From positions 1-64,000 of the forward strand of contig JAISVB010000056.1 of the NCBI GenBank assembly GCA_031271755.1: DNA of 64,000 nt. The letters run 5' to 3'. How positions within the stretch are numbered: the stretch's first letter is position 1; every line of letters begins with the position of its first letter. Made by a program: the position numbers and the translations under genes. Below the pieces are notes generated by a model. It was not told the DNA's origin, did no database searches, and worked only from the letters and a program-made list of their open reading frames with translations. Source of the DNA: Culturomica sp. Its GTDB lineage: Bacteria; Bacteroidota; Bacteroidia; Bacteroidales; Marinifilaceae. Positions 44,099 to 52,573 of the stretch are shown here, piece after piece.

Positions 44099-44896
44099 TC
44101 AGAATGATGCACTGACGGATATACCAAGCATATTCATGTTATTACCCTTTACCTGAATATCCTTTTGAATGTTGTCATAGAACATATTGGAATAGCGACC
44201 GTAGAAGTGCATCCTGTCAAAAAAACAGGTATATTCCACCCCGAACAAAAGGCTCATACGCTGCATTTTGTATTTGAAATTCAGCCTGCCGGTCAGATAT
44301 CCCAGCGTTTCTGTTGTTGAGCCGTACTCTTCATCTATGTGTTTACCCCAAACATACGTGGTGTGGTACTGCGTATTGGAACCCTGTTCTTTGAGGATGA
44401 GGTCAAATTGCCTTTGCTGCATGGTGAGCCCTCCAACTCCCAAAGCAGGAAGGATATTCAGTTTGTCGGATGCCTGGAGATTCCAGGACAAACCCGCCGT
44501 GAATTTGAAATGGGCGCTTGCCTTATCCGGGCCGGATTCCGACCGGATTTCCCGCAGGTAATAGTGTGCCTCGTTTGGCATGGGCATGCGGCTGATATCC
44601 AGTGATTTCATGCCGGGGGCAGGCATAATCCCAATCCCCATGTCCATAAAAGCGTGGAGTGCAGGTTTGGCGATGAAAAAAGTAAATACCCCCCTAAGCT
44701 CTGTCATGGAGGCCGATGGAAGCCCCTCGTTGGCATAGCCCGCACTGTTCCATTTACCCAGTCCGATGTGTTGTACAAGGTGAAAATCCAACCAGGCGTT
44801 CGGACTTGCCAGTATAACCGTATCCTGTGCCGGAAGCGATCGCATCGTTACGGCAGTAACAACTACCAGGAATAGAAATTTTTTTATCATGATCAA
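44099..44896 (-). CDS. Putative outer-membrane beta-barrel protein
   Basis: A 265-residue exported protein: signal peptide MIMIKKFLFLVVVTAVTMRS with a site after LPAQ, then repeated amphipathic strands (FTAGLSWNLQASDKLNILPA, LTGRLNFKYKMQRMSLLFGV) and a C-terminal ISVSASF with terminal Phe. It resembles small barrels of the OmpA-like/OmpW-like kind in general form, without a family I can name. Start choices are 44896 and 44890. It overlaps the upstream lipoprotein gene by four bases, so the two are translationally coupled. Confidence 0.75.
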   Translation of the reverse strand: MIMIKKFLFLVVVTAVTMRSLPAQDTVILASPNAWLDFHLVQHIGLGKWNSAGYANEGLPSASMTELRGVFTFFIAKPALHAFMDMGIGIMPAPGMKSLDISRMPMPNEAHYYLREIRSESGPDKASAHFKFTAGLSWNLQASDKLNILPALGVGGLTMQQRQFDLILKEQGSNTQYHTTYVWGKHIDEEYGSTTETLGYLTGRLNFKYKMQRMSLLFGVEYTCFFDRMHFYGRYSNMFYDNIQKDIQVKGNNMNMLGISVSASF

Positions 44897-45417
44897 TAAA
44901 ATTCAATGGGAGCTGTTTCGTAAAAAAACGTAAGTTCCTCCCCGTCGTAATACTCCACTCTGAAAGCGTGTTTTCCCGGATCGGGGGCGACGAGCAGTAC
45001 AAACCCTTCATTGACGCCGGCCGGCAGATAGTTCCGGTCGATCTCCTTGAAGTATTTGGAAACATATTTTCCGGCAGGGGTCCCGGCATTGAAAGGAGTG
45101 AGGCACACAATCGCTTTGGAGTAACGATCGGCCATGTTGCCGTACAACTGCTCCCCTTTGTGGATCGGGCCGGTGATAAATTTGTCATCGTCATCCGTCA
45201 AAGCATTGTCGGCAATCCACTTTATCCCCACCATATAAGCCTCCTTTTTGACAAGCGAATCCGCAACGACCGGAAATTCTCCGGAGTTGTCAATGTGTAC
45301 AGCTTCTATACTTTTCAATGATACCGGAATAACCGGACCGTCCCATTCGTTTTCGTTCGACGGATCGCACCCTCCCACAATGGCGGTAAGCGCAGCGAGG
45401 ATCATCAATTTCTTCAT
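44893..45417 (-). CDS. Lipoprotein, resembles DUF5034
   Basis: A 174-residue lipoprotein with lipobox VGGC (Cys 17). The mature part is acidic early (DPSNENEWDGP) and beta-rich later (HAFRVEYYDGEELTFFYET). It brings to mind the Bacteroidales DUF5034 family, but I cannot verify. It is probably on the periplasmic or surface face of the outer membrane. The stop overlaps the beta-barrel start, suggesting a lipoprotein/barrel complex. A TATCTTTG box lies on the minus strand at 45447-45454. Confidence 0.65.
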   Translation of the reverse strand: MKKLMILAALTAIVGGCDPSNENEWDGPVIPVSLKSIEAVHIDNSGEFPVVADSLVKKEAYMVGIKWIADNALTDDDDKFITGPIHKGEQLYGNMADRYSKAIVCLTPFNAGTPAGKYVSKYFKEIDRNYLPAGVNEGFVLLVAPDPGKHAFRVEYYDGEELTFFYETAPIEFY

Positions 45418-45464
45418 GACATATTGGATTCAAGTTAAGCACAGGGCAAAGATACACTTTATAA

Positions 45465-45497
45465 ATTGCCGGTTTCCACATTATTCGTTATTTTTGC
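45465..45497 (+). promoter_or_regulatory. Promoter of asnS
   Basis: ATTG (45465-45468), a 21-base spacer and TATTTTTG (45490-45497). The start codon is 59 bases beyond. Confidence 0.65.
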
Positions 45498-45555
45498 AGG
45501 GTAGTTGGGTGCCGGCGGGGGGGTGAACGGTTGTTAATATCAAAAGAATTTTAAG

Positions 45556-46998
45556 ATGGAAACAGGTAAAACTTCTGTGAAAGAGTTGTTGGCGGGAGAT
45601 TTCGACAAAGAGGTGGAAATTTGCGGCTGGGTCAGGACCAAGCGGGGAAACAAACAGGTAAATTTTATTGCGTTGAACGACGGTTCTGCCATCCACAGCA
45701 TCCAGGTCGTGGCGGATGCGACCCTTTTTCCGGAAGAGTTGATGAAGAAGGTAACGACGGGAGCTGCCGTGCGGGTCAAAGGCATGCTGACGGCAAGCGC
45801 CGGAAGTGGGCAGGCGTGTGAGATACAGGCCCGGGAGTTAGAAGTGTTGGGGGAATCCGATCCGGAAAAATACCCCATCCAACCCAAAAAGCACAGCCTG
45901 GAATTTTTGCGGGAAGTAGCCCATCTCCGCTTCCGCACCAACATCTTCGGCGCCGTATTCCGGATTCGCCACGCCATGGCATTTGCCATCCACAAATATT
46001 TCAACGAACACGGCTTTTTCTATTTGCATACGCCCCTGATCACCGCTTCAGACTGCGAAGGCGCCGGCGAAATGTTCCGGGTAACCACATTGGATCCCAA
46101 ACACCCCCCCTTGGACGAAAACGAACAGGTGGACTACAAACAGGACTTCTTCGGCAAAGCGACCAGCCTGACGGTAAGCGGCCAGTTGGAGGGAGAACTG
46201 GGGGCAATGGCTTTGGGAAAGATTTACACATTCGGGCCTACGTTCCGGGCGGAAAACTCCAACACGACCCGCCACCTGTCGGAATTCTGGATGATCGAGC
46301 CGGAAATGGCTTTTTACGACCTGAAAGACAACATGGACCTGGCGGAGGATTTCCTCAAATACCTCATCCGCTATGCGTTGGAACACTGCTTGGAAGACCT
46401 GAAATTCCTGAGCGCCCGCCTGCAGGAAGAAGAGAAAGGTAAAAAAGAGGAGGAGCGCTCCATGGAGTTGGTGGAAAAGCTCAACTTTGTGCTCTCCAAC
46501 CCCTTCGAGCGCCTCACCTACACAGAGGCGGTAGAGATACTGAAAAACAGCAAAGCAAATAAAACCAACAAGTTCCAGTACCCGGTAACGGGCTGGGGGG
46601 TAGACCTGCAGAGCGAGCACGAGCGCTATCTGGTGGAAAAACACTTCAAACGCCCGGTGATCCTGACCGGTTACCCCAAAGAGATCAAAGCGTTCTACAT
46701 GAAGCAGAACCCCGACGGAAAAACGGTTGCTGCCATGGATATACTCTTTCCGCAGATCGGCGAAATTGTCGGCGGTTCCCAGCGGGAAGAGGAGTACGGC
46801 AAATTGGTGTCCCGGATGAAAGAAATGGGCGTTCCGGTGGGAGGAATGTCCTGGTATTTGGACACCCGGCGTTTCGGATCCGCCGTACACAGCGGTTTCG
46901 GCCTGGGCTTTGAGCGGTTGCTGCTTTTTGTGACCGGAATGGGCAACATCCGGGATGTGATCCCCTTTCCGCGCACCCCCAAGAACGCGGAGTTTTAA
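45556..46998 (+). CDS. asnS: Asparaginyl-tRNA synthetase
   Basis: A 480-residue class IIb synthetase. An N-terminal OB-fold anticodon domain ([20 protein letters not shown], about 21-40) is followed by the class II core: motif 2 with [20 protein letters not shown] (about 226-245) and motif 3 [16 protein letters not shown] near the end. A charged insertion ([15 protein letters not shown]) in the catalytic domain fits the long Bacteroidota form. Asn rather than Asp specificity is taken from the whole-sequence impression ([16 protein letters not shown]). Eighteen bases separate it from rpoN. Confidence 0.95.
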   Translation: METGKTSVKELLAGDFDKEVEICGWVRTKRGNKQVNFIALNDGSAIHSIQVVADATLFPEELMKKVTTGAAVRVKGMLTASAGSGQACEIQARELEVLGESDPEKYPIQPKKHSLEFLREVAHLRFRTNIFGAVFRIRHAMAFAIHKYFNEHGFFYLHTPLITASDCEGAGEMFRVTTLDPKHPPLDENEQVDYKQDFFGKATSLTVSGQLEGELGAMALGKIYTFGPTFRAENSNTTRHLSEFWMIEPEMAFYDLKDNMDLAEDFLKYLIRYALEHCLEDLKFLSARLQEEEKGKKEEERSMELVEKLNFVLSNPFERLTYTEAVEILKNSKANKTNKFQYPVTGWGVDLQSEHERYLVEKHFKRPVILTGYPKEIKAFYMKQNPDGKTVAAMDILFPQIGEIVGGSQREEEYGKLVSRMKEMGVPVGGMSWYLDTRRFGSAVHSGFGLGFERLLLFVTGMGNIRDVIPFPRTPKNAEF

Positions 46999-47016
46999 CC
47001 CGTAAAACAGCGAGTC

Positions 47017-48504
47017 ATGGCATTGAAGCAAAGTTTACAGCAGAAGTTGGGTTTAAAGATCAACCCGCTCCAGATCCAGTTGATAAAATTGCTGGAATTG
47101 CCCGTGGCGCAGTTGGAACAACGGGTCAAGGAAGAATTGGAATCCAATCCGTTGCTGGAAGAAGGGGAAGCTGTGCCGGAAGGAGGACCCGAACAGGATG
47201 TACAGGATGAGCTTGACTCCGGAGAAGAGGAGGAATACGGATCCGAAGAGGAGTGCCGGGACGACGAATTTTCGCTGGAAGATTACCTGAACGACGAGGA
47301 CGATACGCCCGACTACAAACTGACCATCTCCAATGCCTCCCGGGACGACGAATCCCGCGACTTTGTTTTTTCCCAGGGAACCACTTTCCGGGAGAACCTG
47401 CTGGAGCAATTGGGCGTCCGTCCGCTCTCCGACCTGGATCGGAAAGTGGCCGAATACATCATTGGCAACATCGACGAAGACGGCTATTTGCGAAGAGGGG
47501 TAGAAAACATCGTAGACGACCTGGCGTTCGGCGCCGGCATAGAGGTATCGGAGGAATCGGTAGAGAAATTGCTCCGGCTCGTTCAGGAGTTCGAGCCTTC
47601 CGGAGTAGGCGCTCGCGACCTGCAGGAGTGCCTGCTGATCCAGGCAAAGCACAAGTTAAATACCTGTCCGGACAATCCGGCTTTGCAAAACGCCTGTATC
47701 ATCCTGACAGAATGTTTCGAGGAATTTTCCAAAAAGCATTACGAAAAGATCGCGCGCCGCCTGCGGATCACCGACGATGTATTAAAACAAGCGATCGACG
47801 AGATCCTGAAATGCAATCCCAAACCGGGAGGAACAGCAGCGGATACCGCCCTGACTTCCGGTACGGAGAAGATCATGCCCGATTTCACCCTCGATCTGGT
47901 AGACGGAGAATTACAACTCAGCCTCAATTCCGGGCACTTGCCGGAACTCCGGCTGAACAAATCCTACCTGAAAATGCTGGATGGCGACTCCTCCACTCAA
48001 AACGACAAAGATGTCGTCGCTTTTGTAAAATACAAACTGAATTCCGCCAAATCGTTTATCGACGCTTTGCAACAACGCAACGCCACCCTGATGCTGACGA
48101 TGACCGCCATTGTGCAATTTCAGAAACAATACTTTCTTTCCGGCGACGGCAACCAGTTAAAACCGATGATCCTGCGGGACATTGCCGACATCACCGGCTT
48201 GGACGTTTCCACCATCTCCCGTGTCTCCAACTCCAAATACATCCAAACCTGGTTCGGCGTCTTTGCCCTGAAAGATTTCTTTTCCGGCAGCATGCAAACA
48301 GAGAGCGGGGAAGAAGTCAGTACGGGAGAGTTAAAAAATGCGCTTCGAAACTTGGTGGAAACAGAAGACAAAAAAAAGCCCTTAACGGATGACGAATTGG
48401 TCGACCTGATGAATCAAAAAGGATATCAAATTGCCCGGCGAACCATTGCAAAATACCGGCAGATGCTGGATATTCCCGTGGCGCGTCTGCGCCGTTCTTT
48501 GTAA
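47017..48504 (+). CDS. rpoN: RNA polymerase sigma-54 factor
   Basis: A 495-residue sigma-54. Region I (LKQSLQQKLGLKINPLQIQL, then IKLLELPVAQLEQRVKEELE) is Gln/Leu-rich as usual, an acidic region II follows (about 50-105), then the core-binding domain and the C-terminal RpoN box, here ARRTIAKYRQML. It recognises GG/GC promoters and needs enhancer-binding ATPases, none of which lie in this window. It follows asnS by 18 bases and is probably co-transcribed with it. Confidence 0.96.
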   Translation: MALKQSLQQKLGLKINPLQIQLIKLLELPVAQLEQRVKEELESNPLLEEGEAVPEGGPEQDVQDELDSGEEEEYGSEEECRDDEFSLEDYLNDEDDTPDYKLTISNASRDDESRDFVFSQGTTFRENLLEQLGVRPLSDLDRKVAEYIIGNIDEDGYLRRGVENIVDDLAFGAGIEVSEESVEKLLRLVQEFEPSGVGARDLQECLLIQAKHKLNTCPDNPALQNACIILTECFEEFSKKHYEKIARRLRITDDVLKQAIDEILKCNPKPGGTAADTALTSGTEKIMPDFTLDLVDGELQLSLNSGHLPELRLNKSYLKMLDGDSSTQNDKDVVAFVKYKLNSAKSFIDALQQRNATLMLTMTAIVQFQKQYFLSGDGNQLKPMILRDIADITGLDVSTISRVSNSKYIQTWFGVFALKDFFSGSMQTESGEEVSTGELKNALRNLVETEDKKKPLTDDELVDLMNQKGYQIARRTIAKYRQMLDIPVARLRRSL

Positions 48505-48510
48505 ACGGTT

Positions 48511-48969
48511 TTAATCGGCTGCCTTGAAAATCCAGATATCCGGGCGATCGGCAACTTTCCGGACATAATCCCGCAGGACGACGGCATCCTGCTCGGTCGT
48601 AAACCGTCCGATACTGACCCGGATCCTGCCCAGCATTTCCGGCAACACCTCAGCGTCCGGATAATCCAACTCCCGGAGATCTTTTGCCAATTTTTCCGCT
48701 TTCGCCTGATTTGCCCTTGTCGGCTTGTAACTGCTCACGATCACATGGTAATTCCCCCGATTTGACTCTCCCGACCGGTATATCTCCGCGCCATTCTCTC
48801 CGGTTTTGGCAAACCGCTCCTCCTGGCGGGCTGCTTTCTCCACGCTTTTGTTCTCCTCCGTGTTGCGGACCACCGTCTTATCGGTCAGGTACTTGGGATT
48901 CGGTCCCTTTTGCTGGCAACCCGTCAAAAAGAGCGCGGTAAAAAGTATCGGGGCAATTATTTTATACAT
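48511..48969 (-). CDS. SPOR-domain lipoprotein 1
   Basis: A 152-residue lipoprotein (lipobox LTGC, Cys 18) with a C-terminal SPOR domain of about 80 residues: YHVIVSSYKPTRANQAKAEK, then YPDAEVLPEMLGRIRVSIGR. SPOR domains bind denuded peptidoglycan at the division site. The gene is convergent with rpoN and followed by a related lipoprotein gene 74 bases upstream. The linker between is charged. Confidence 0.88.
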   Translation of the reverse strand: MYKIIAPILFTALFLTGCQQKGPNPKYLTDKTVVRNTEENKSVEKAARQEERFAKTGENGAEIYRSGESNRGNYHVIVSSYKPTRANQAKAEKLAKDLRELDYPDAEVLPEMLGRIRVSIGRFTTEQDAVVLRDYVRKVADRPDIWIFKAAD

Positions 48970-49043
48970 CTGGTGTCACTGTTTAATCCCTTTTCCGGAT
49001 TTCTCCGGCAGGATGTTTATAAAGCAAAGATATACCATTTACC

Positions 49044-49427
49044 TCAATCAGAGAGTTTGTATATCCAGGTTTTTTCTTTTCCGGCCTCCCGCACCAACTC
49101 TGCATGCGCCTCTTTGGCGCTCTGCAAATCCGGATATCCGGAATAAGAAACCAAATGAAGATTTGTAAAATACGGCAAAATCCGGGAATCATATCCCCCC
49201 CTCGTCAATTTTTTTTGCAACCTCTCGGCCAACTCCGGAGTTTCAAAGCAGCCTGCAATAAGAAAATAGACCGGTTCCTCCACAACTTCTTTCCGAACAA
49301 CCGGCGCTTCCCGGAACGTAGTATCCGGGGCTACAGTTTCTACAACATCAACCGGCGGTTGCTTTTTTTCTTTACAGGACAGCAACACGCAAGCTAAAAA
49401 GACGATAAAAAAATAGTAATTTTTCAT
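49044..49427 (-). CDS. SPOR-domain lipoprotein 2
   Basis: A 127-residue relative of the neighbouring gene's product: lipobox LLSC (Cys 18), a Val/Pro/Glu-rich linker, and a SPOR domain YFLIAGCFETPELAERLQKK with YLVSYSGYPD-like ending (read LHLVSYSGYPDLQSAKEA). Tandem arrangement of two SPOR lipoproteins suggests a local duplication. Likely periplasmic, cell-wall binding. Confidence 0.87.
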   Translation of the reverse strand: MKNYYFFIVFLACVLLSCKEKKQPPVDVVETVAPDTTFREAPVVRKEVVEEPVYFLIAGCFETPELAERLQKKLTRGGYDSRILPYFTNLHLVSYSGYPDLQSAKEAHAELVREAGKEKTWIYKLSD

Positions 49428-49493
49428 TTCGTTCGCACAAAAGTTTTATGGAACAAATTTAGTAAAAATGTGTAAGATATCGCCCGAATAGAC

Positions 49494-49501
49494 TATTTTT
49501 G
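49494..49501 (+). promoter_or_regulatory. -7 box of the cyclophilin pair
   Basis: TATTTTTG lies 12 bases before the ATG at 49514. This leaves almost no leader for that start; the GTG at 49535 would have a normal short leader. Confidence 0.4.
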
Positions 49502-49513
49502 TTGTCAATAATC

Positions 49514-50329
49514 ATGTACTTATTGCAAACAGGTGTGAAAAAATGGGTGATCATATTGAGTGTTTTACTTGGGATAACAGGGTGTAAAGAGAAAGATTCC
49601 GACACCTTCACCCTTGAAACCAACTACGGAAACATAACCATTCATCTTTACAAAGAGACCCCGATTCACCGGGAAAACTTTATCCGCCTGGCCCGCGAAG
49701 GCTACTACGACGGCTTGCTTTTTCACCGCGTGATCAAAGATTTTGTGATACAGACCGGCGATCCGGCTTCCCGGAACGCAGTTCCCGGTATGGCATTGGG
49801 CGCCGGTGGAGCCGAACACCAATTAGAAGCCGAGATCCTTCCCGGCTTCTTCCACCGGAAAGGCGTGCTGGCCATGGCCCGCGAAGGCGACAACGTGAAC
49901 CCGGAAAGGCGATCCAGCGGCTCGCACTTTTACATAGTGGTGGGGCAAGTCTTTACACCGGAAGAGTTGGAGCAGGCAACAGAAAGCATCAACCAACGCC
50001 GCCACCGGGCGCTGTTTGAACAATTGTTGCAGTCCAAACAGGCTGAAATCAAACAATTGGAAGCAGCGGAGGATTTCGAAGCGCTGACCCGGATCAACCA
50101 GCGCCTCTCCGAAGAAGTGCGTGCGCTTTTCCCCCGGGAAGAGTTGGTGTTGACGGAAGCGCAAAAAAAGGCTTACACCACCGTGGGAGGGATCCCTCAC
50201 TTAGACGGCGCTTACACTGTTTTCGGCGAAGTAACCGGGGGAATGGATGTAGTTGAAAAAATAGCAGCTCAAAAAACCGATTTCCACAACCGTCCGTCGC
50301 AGGATGTTCGAATTATAAAAATACAATAG
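49514..50329 (+). CDS. Cyclophilin-type peptidyl-prolyl isomerase lipoprotein
   Basis: A periplasmic proline isomerase of about 271 residues. The N-terminus is uncertain: ATG at 49514, or a GTG at 49535 giving VKKWVIILSVLLGITGC, a classic lipoprotein signal with lipobox ITGC. The cyclophilin core is clear: HRENFIRLAREGYYDGLLFH (about 53-72), RVIKDFVIQTGDP and the RSSGSHFYIVVGQ stretch. A helical insertion of about 70 residues (RRHRALFEQLLQSKQAEIKQ, onward) comes before the final GAYTVFGEVTGGMDVV strand. A second, similar gene follows after two bases. Confidence 0.92.
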   Translation: MYLLQTGVKKWVIILSVLLGITGCKEKDSDTFTLETNYGNITIHLYKETPIHRENFIRLAREGYYDGLLFHRVIKDFVIQTGDPASRNAVPGMALGAGGAEHQLEAEILPGFFHRKGVLAMAREGDNVNPERRSSGSHFYIVVGQVFTPEELEQATESINQRRHRALFEQLLQSKQAEIKQLEAAEDFEALTRINQRLSEEVRALFPREELVLTEAQKKAYTTVGGIPHLDGAYTVFGEVTGGMDVVEKIAAQKTDFHNRPSQDVRIIKIQ

Positions 50330-50331
50330 AC

Positions 50332-51147
50332 ATGAAAAAGATTTTAACCTGTATTTTAGGGGGGCTCCTGTTGGCCGCCGCTTCTGTTTCAGCCGCTCCG
50401 TACAAGTATGTGGTTTTTACCACCAATCTGGGTGACATTAAATTAAAAGTATATACGGATACGCCGCTGCACTCCGAGAATTTCCTGAAACTGGCCAAAG
50501 AAGGCCATTACAACGGCCTGCTCTTTCACCGGGTGATCAAGGATTTTATGGTACAGGGCGGCTCTTCCGACTCCCGGAACGCCGAAAAAGGCGCCATGTT
50601 GGGAACCGGGGGCATCGACTACACCATCGAGGCGGAGATCAATCCGCTGCATTTCCACAAAAAAGGCGCTTTGGCAGCCGCCCGGCAGGGGGATGATGTG
50701 AACCCGGAAAAACGCTCCTCCGGAGAACAATTCTACATTGTTCAGGGGACTGTATTGGAAGAGAAAGAGTTGGACATAATGGAACAGCAACGGCTGATGC
50801 AAACCAGGAACCAATACGGGAAGGAACTATTCCAACCGCGGGAGTCGGAGTACCGGGAATTCCTCCGCAGTGGCAACCGGGAAGCGGCCGATGAACTGAT
50901 CCGTTCGATCGACGCGGAAATCGCTGAAAAGTTTGAGGGATACAACGCGCACAAATTCTCTCCGGAAGCGCGCGCCGTGTACATCACCGTCGGCGGCACG
51001 CCGTTTTTGGACGGAAAATACACCGTATTCGGAGAAGTAGTCGAAGGCATGGAGATCATCGACAACATCGCCGCACAGGAAACAGACGGCAACGACCGCC
51101 CGCTGGAAGACATCGTCATCCTTGAAACCCGCCTGAAAAGAAGATAA
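50332..51147 (+). CDS. Cyclophilin-type peptidyl-prolyl isomerase, secreted paralogue
   Basis: A 271-residue periplasmic protein with a cleavable signal peptide (MKKILTCILGGLLLAAASVS, then AAPYK). Same architecture as its neighbour: HSENFLKLAKEGHYNGLLFH, RVIKDFMVQGG, RSSGEQFYIVQG, the charged helical insertion (about 143-215), and GKYTVFGEVVEGMEIIDNIA. Two bases separate it from the first gene, so it is a tandem duplicate in one operon. The difference is the anchor: lipid for the first, soluble for this one. Confidence 0.93.
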   Translation: MKKILTCILGGLLLAAASVSAAPYKYVVFTTNLGDIKLKVYTDTPLHSENFLKLAKEGHYNGLLFHRVIKDFMVQGGSSDSRNAEKGAMLGTGGIDYTIEAEINPLHFHKKGALAAARQGDDVNPEKRSSGEQFYIVQGTVLEEKELDIMEQQRLMQTRNQYGKELFQPRESEYREFLRSGNREAADELIRSIDAEIAEKFEGYNAHKFSPEARAVYITVGGTPFLDGKYTVFGEVVEGMEIIDNIAAQETDGNDRPLEDIVILETRLKRR

Positions 51148-51201
51148 AAACTCAATCAGCCATCCCTGATAATTTCCTGTTGTTGTGTAACATTAGAAGC
51201 A

Positions 51202-51326
51202 AAGAGGTTTCCTGTTTTTAATAAGGAAACCTCTTCTTAACCTTTAAACACAGTTTACTTTTTCAAAAACATACCATGAATCAGTTTATATTCCTTCTGT
51301 TCAGTCTTGTGCTGTCGGGTGCGGCA
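51202..51326 (+). repeat. Duplicated hairpin-leader-signal-peptide cassette, copy 1
   Basis: Begins with a perfect 12-bp inverted repeat (AAGAGGTTTCCT 51202-51213, AGGAAACCTCTT 51224-51235), followed by the leader and the first 17 codons of the secreted protein. From 51224 to 51326 (103 bases) it is identical to 51842-51944; the similarity with copies 2 and 3 extends left to about 51160-51180. The hairpin could end the cyclophilin transcript or act in the leader. Confidence 0.9.
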
Positions 51327-51743
51327 TATTCGCAAACTACCGACCTCACAAAACTCTCCCAAGAGGAACGCGAGAAGCATTTATTTGAAATTGCCACGGA
51401 AGCGATGAAAAAATATGCACCGTCCTATTATAGAGAGGATCTAAAGCCTGTAATAGGATATGCGGGAACCTATACTACGGATAAACAGGATAAGAACTAT
51501 GGCAGGAATTCGTATCGAATTGATTTTCTGTTTGATATAGAAAAGGACAAGAGAGAAGGGGATGACAACATGTATGGAGGGTCAGTTGGAATATTTGAGG
51601 ATACAGGTAAAGTTAATTATCTCCGTCCGACAGGCTGGTGGACTCTATTTTATATAGATGATGAGATTGAAACTCGTAACGGCACTCACAAAGTTGCTCC
51701 CCCAATGAAGGTTCCGGAAAATCCATACAAGAATCTGAAATAA
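51276..51743 (+). CDS. Small secreted protein of unknown function, cassette member 1
   Basis: A 155-residue product whose signal peptide (MNQFIFLLFSLVLSGAAYSQ) is identical, except near the cleavage site, to that of the next gene. The mature part (LTKLSQEEREKHLFEIATEA, ending PENPYKNLK) is unrelated to it and I do not recognise it. It looks soluble, acidic in places, with aromatic residues near the end (GWWTLFYID). AT-rich codons unlike the housekeeping neighbours suggest later acquisition. It is likely exported to the periplasm or beyond. Confidence 0.7.
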   Translation: MNQFIFLLFSLVLSGAAYSQTTDLTKLSQEEREKHLFEIATEAMKKYAPSYYREDLKPVIGYAGTYTTDKQDKNYGRNSYRIDFLFDIEKDKREGDDNMYGGSVGIFEDTGKVNYLRPTGWWTLFYIDDEIETRNGTHKVAPPMKVPENPYKNLK

Positions 51744-51796
51744 TGCAGGAGAAGCAAGAAAATCGTTAATGAAGTAGTACATCCTTAACAGTCATC

Positions 51797-51944
51797 TGTT
51801 GTATGTAAAATTCGAAATAAAGAGGTTTCCTGACTAAAAATAGGAAACCTCTTCTTAACCTTTAAACACAGTTTACTTTTTCAAAAACATACCATGAATC
51901 AGTTTATATTCCTTCTGTTCAGTCTTGTGCTGTCGGGTGCGGCA
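51797..51944 (+). repeat. Duplicated hairpin-leader-signal-peptide cassette, copy 2
   Basis: Hairpin arms 51821-51832 and 51842-51853, then the leader and first 17 codons identical to copy 1 over 103 bases. Only the hairpin loop and the sequence to its left differ. Confidence 0.9.
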
Positions 51945-52469
51945 CATGCACAACAATCAATGGAGAAAATTGAAGTTTCAGTCAATGGTAAGACCATGGT
52001 AAAAAGCAATGGAATAATAGCGAATCGACTAAATCCATCTACCTTGTCTACAAGACGTACGGAAACCCGTTCTCCTGCGGAACTCCTTGAAATATATGAC
52101 AAAATGTATCTTCTCAACACGGATCAAGAGCTAAAAAAAGCTCTGAAAAAAGCATTTCCAGTAGAAATACTTGATAAATGTGGAACAGAGAGGATGTTAT
52201 TACATCTTGATGTGAGTCCCAATGGGTACGTATATAGCGTTACTTTTGGAGTAAAAACAGATTCTCCCCTCTACGATATAGATATGCAGATCTATTCGGA
52301 TTTGGAAGACATTATTAAGTCTGTGTTCAGGTTTAAAATTCCTGCTACATCGATCTTATCCTATTCACCTACTCTACCTTTTTCCCTTTCTCGATTAACG
52401 GACGATGTATCGTTGTTTCCCCCGGCTGCCTACCGGGAAAGAGGAGCAGCCTACAGAGCAACCAACTAA
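51894..52469 (+). CDS. Small secreted protein of unknown function, cassette member 2
   Basis: A 191-residue protein with the shared signal peptide (cleavage about AHAQ). The mature domain contains DQELKKALKKAFPVEILDK, then MLLHLDVSPNGYVYSVTFGV and a final FRFKIPA strand. It looks like a distant relative of the product at 53104-53580 (EQLNEAIKNIVKNIL, then VMLYFNYKGEIEYISFVL), so two members of one family may lie here. The C-terminal 40 residues are less regular (SPTLPFSLSRL). Function unknown. A likely terminator follows. Confidence 0.7.
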   Translation: MNQFIFLLFSLVLSGAAHAQQSMEKIEVSVNGKTMVKSNGIIANRLNPSTLSTRRTETRSPAELLEIYDKMYLLNTDQELKKALKKAFPVEILDKCGTERMLLHLDVSPNGYVYSVTFGVKTDSPLYDIDMQIYSDLEDIIKSVFRFKIPATSILSYSPTLPFSLSRLTDDVSLFPPAAYRERGAAYRATN

Positions 52470-52494
52470 TGTAAAGATGTACTTTGAAATACCT

Positions 52495-52527
52495 GAAACT
52501 ATCCCTATTGCCGGGATAGTTTCTTTT
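52495..52527 (+). terminator. Rho-independent terminator
   Basis: Perfect 11-bp stem GAAACTATCCC / GGGATAGTTTC with a seven-base loop, followed by TTTT. It closes the transcript of the second cassette gene. Confidence 0.75.
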
Positions 52528-52573
52528 CATACCTTTATACCCGTTACATCTGCTACACAGTCACTACATAAGA

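Noticed and set aside
46048-47031. 327-codon minus-strand frame in asnS
   Set aside because: Antisense shadow; His/Phe/Gln-rich translation without domains.
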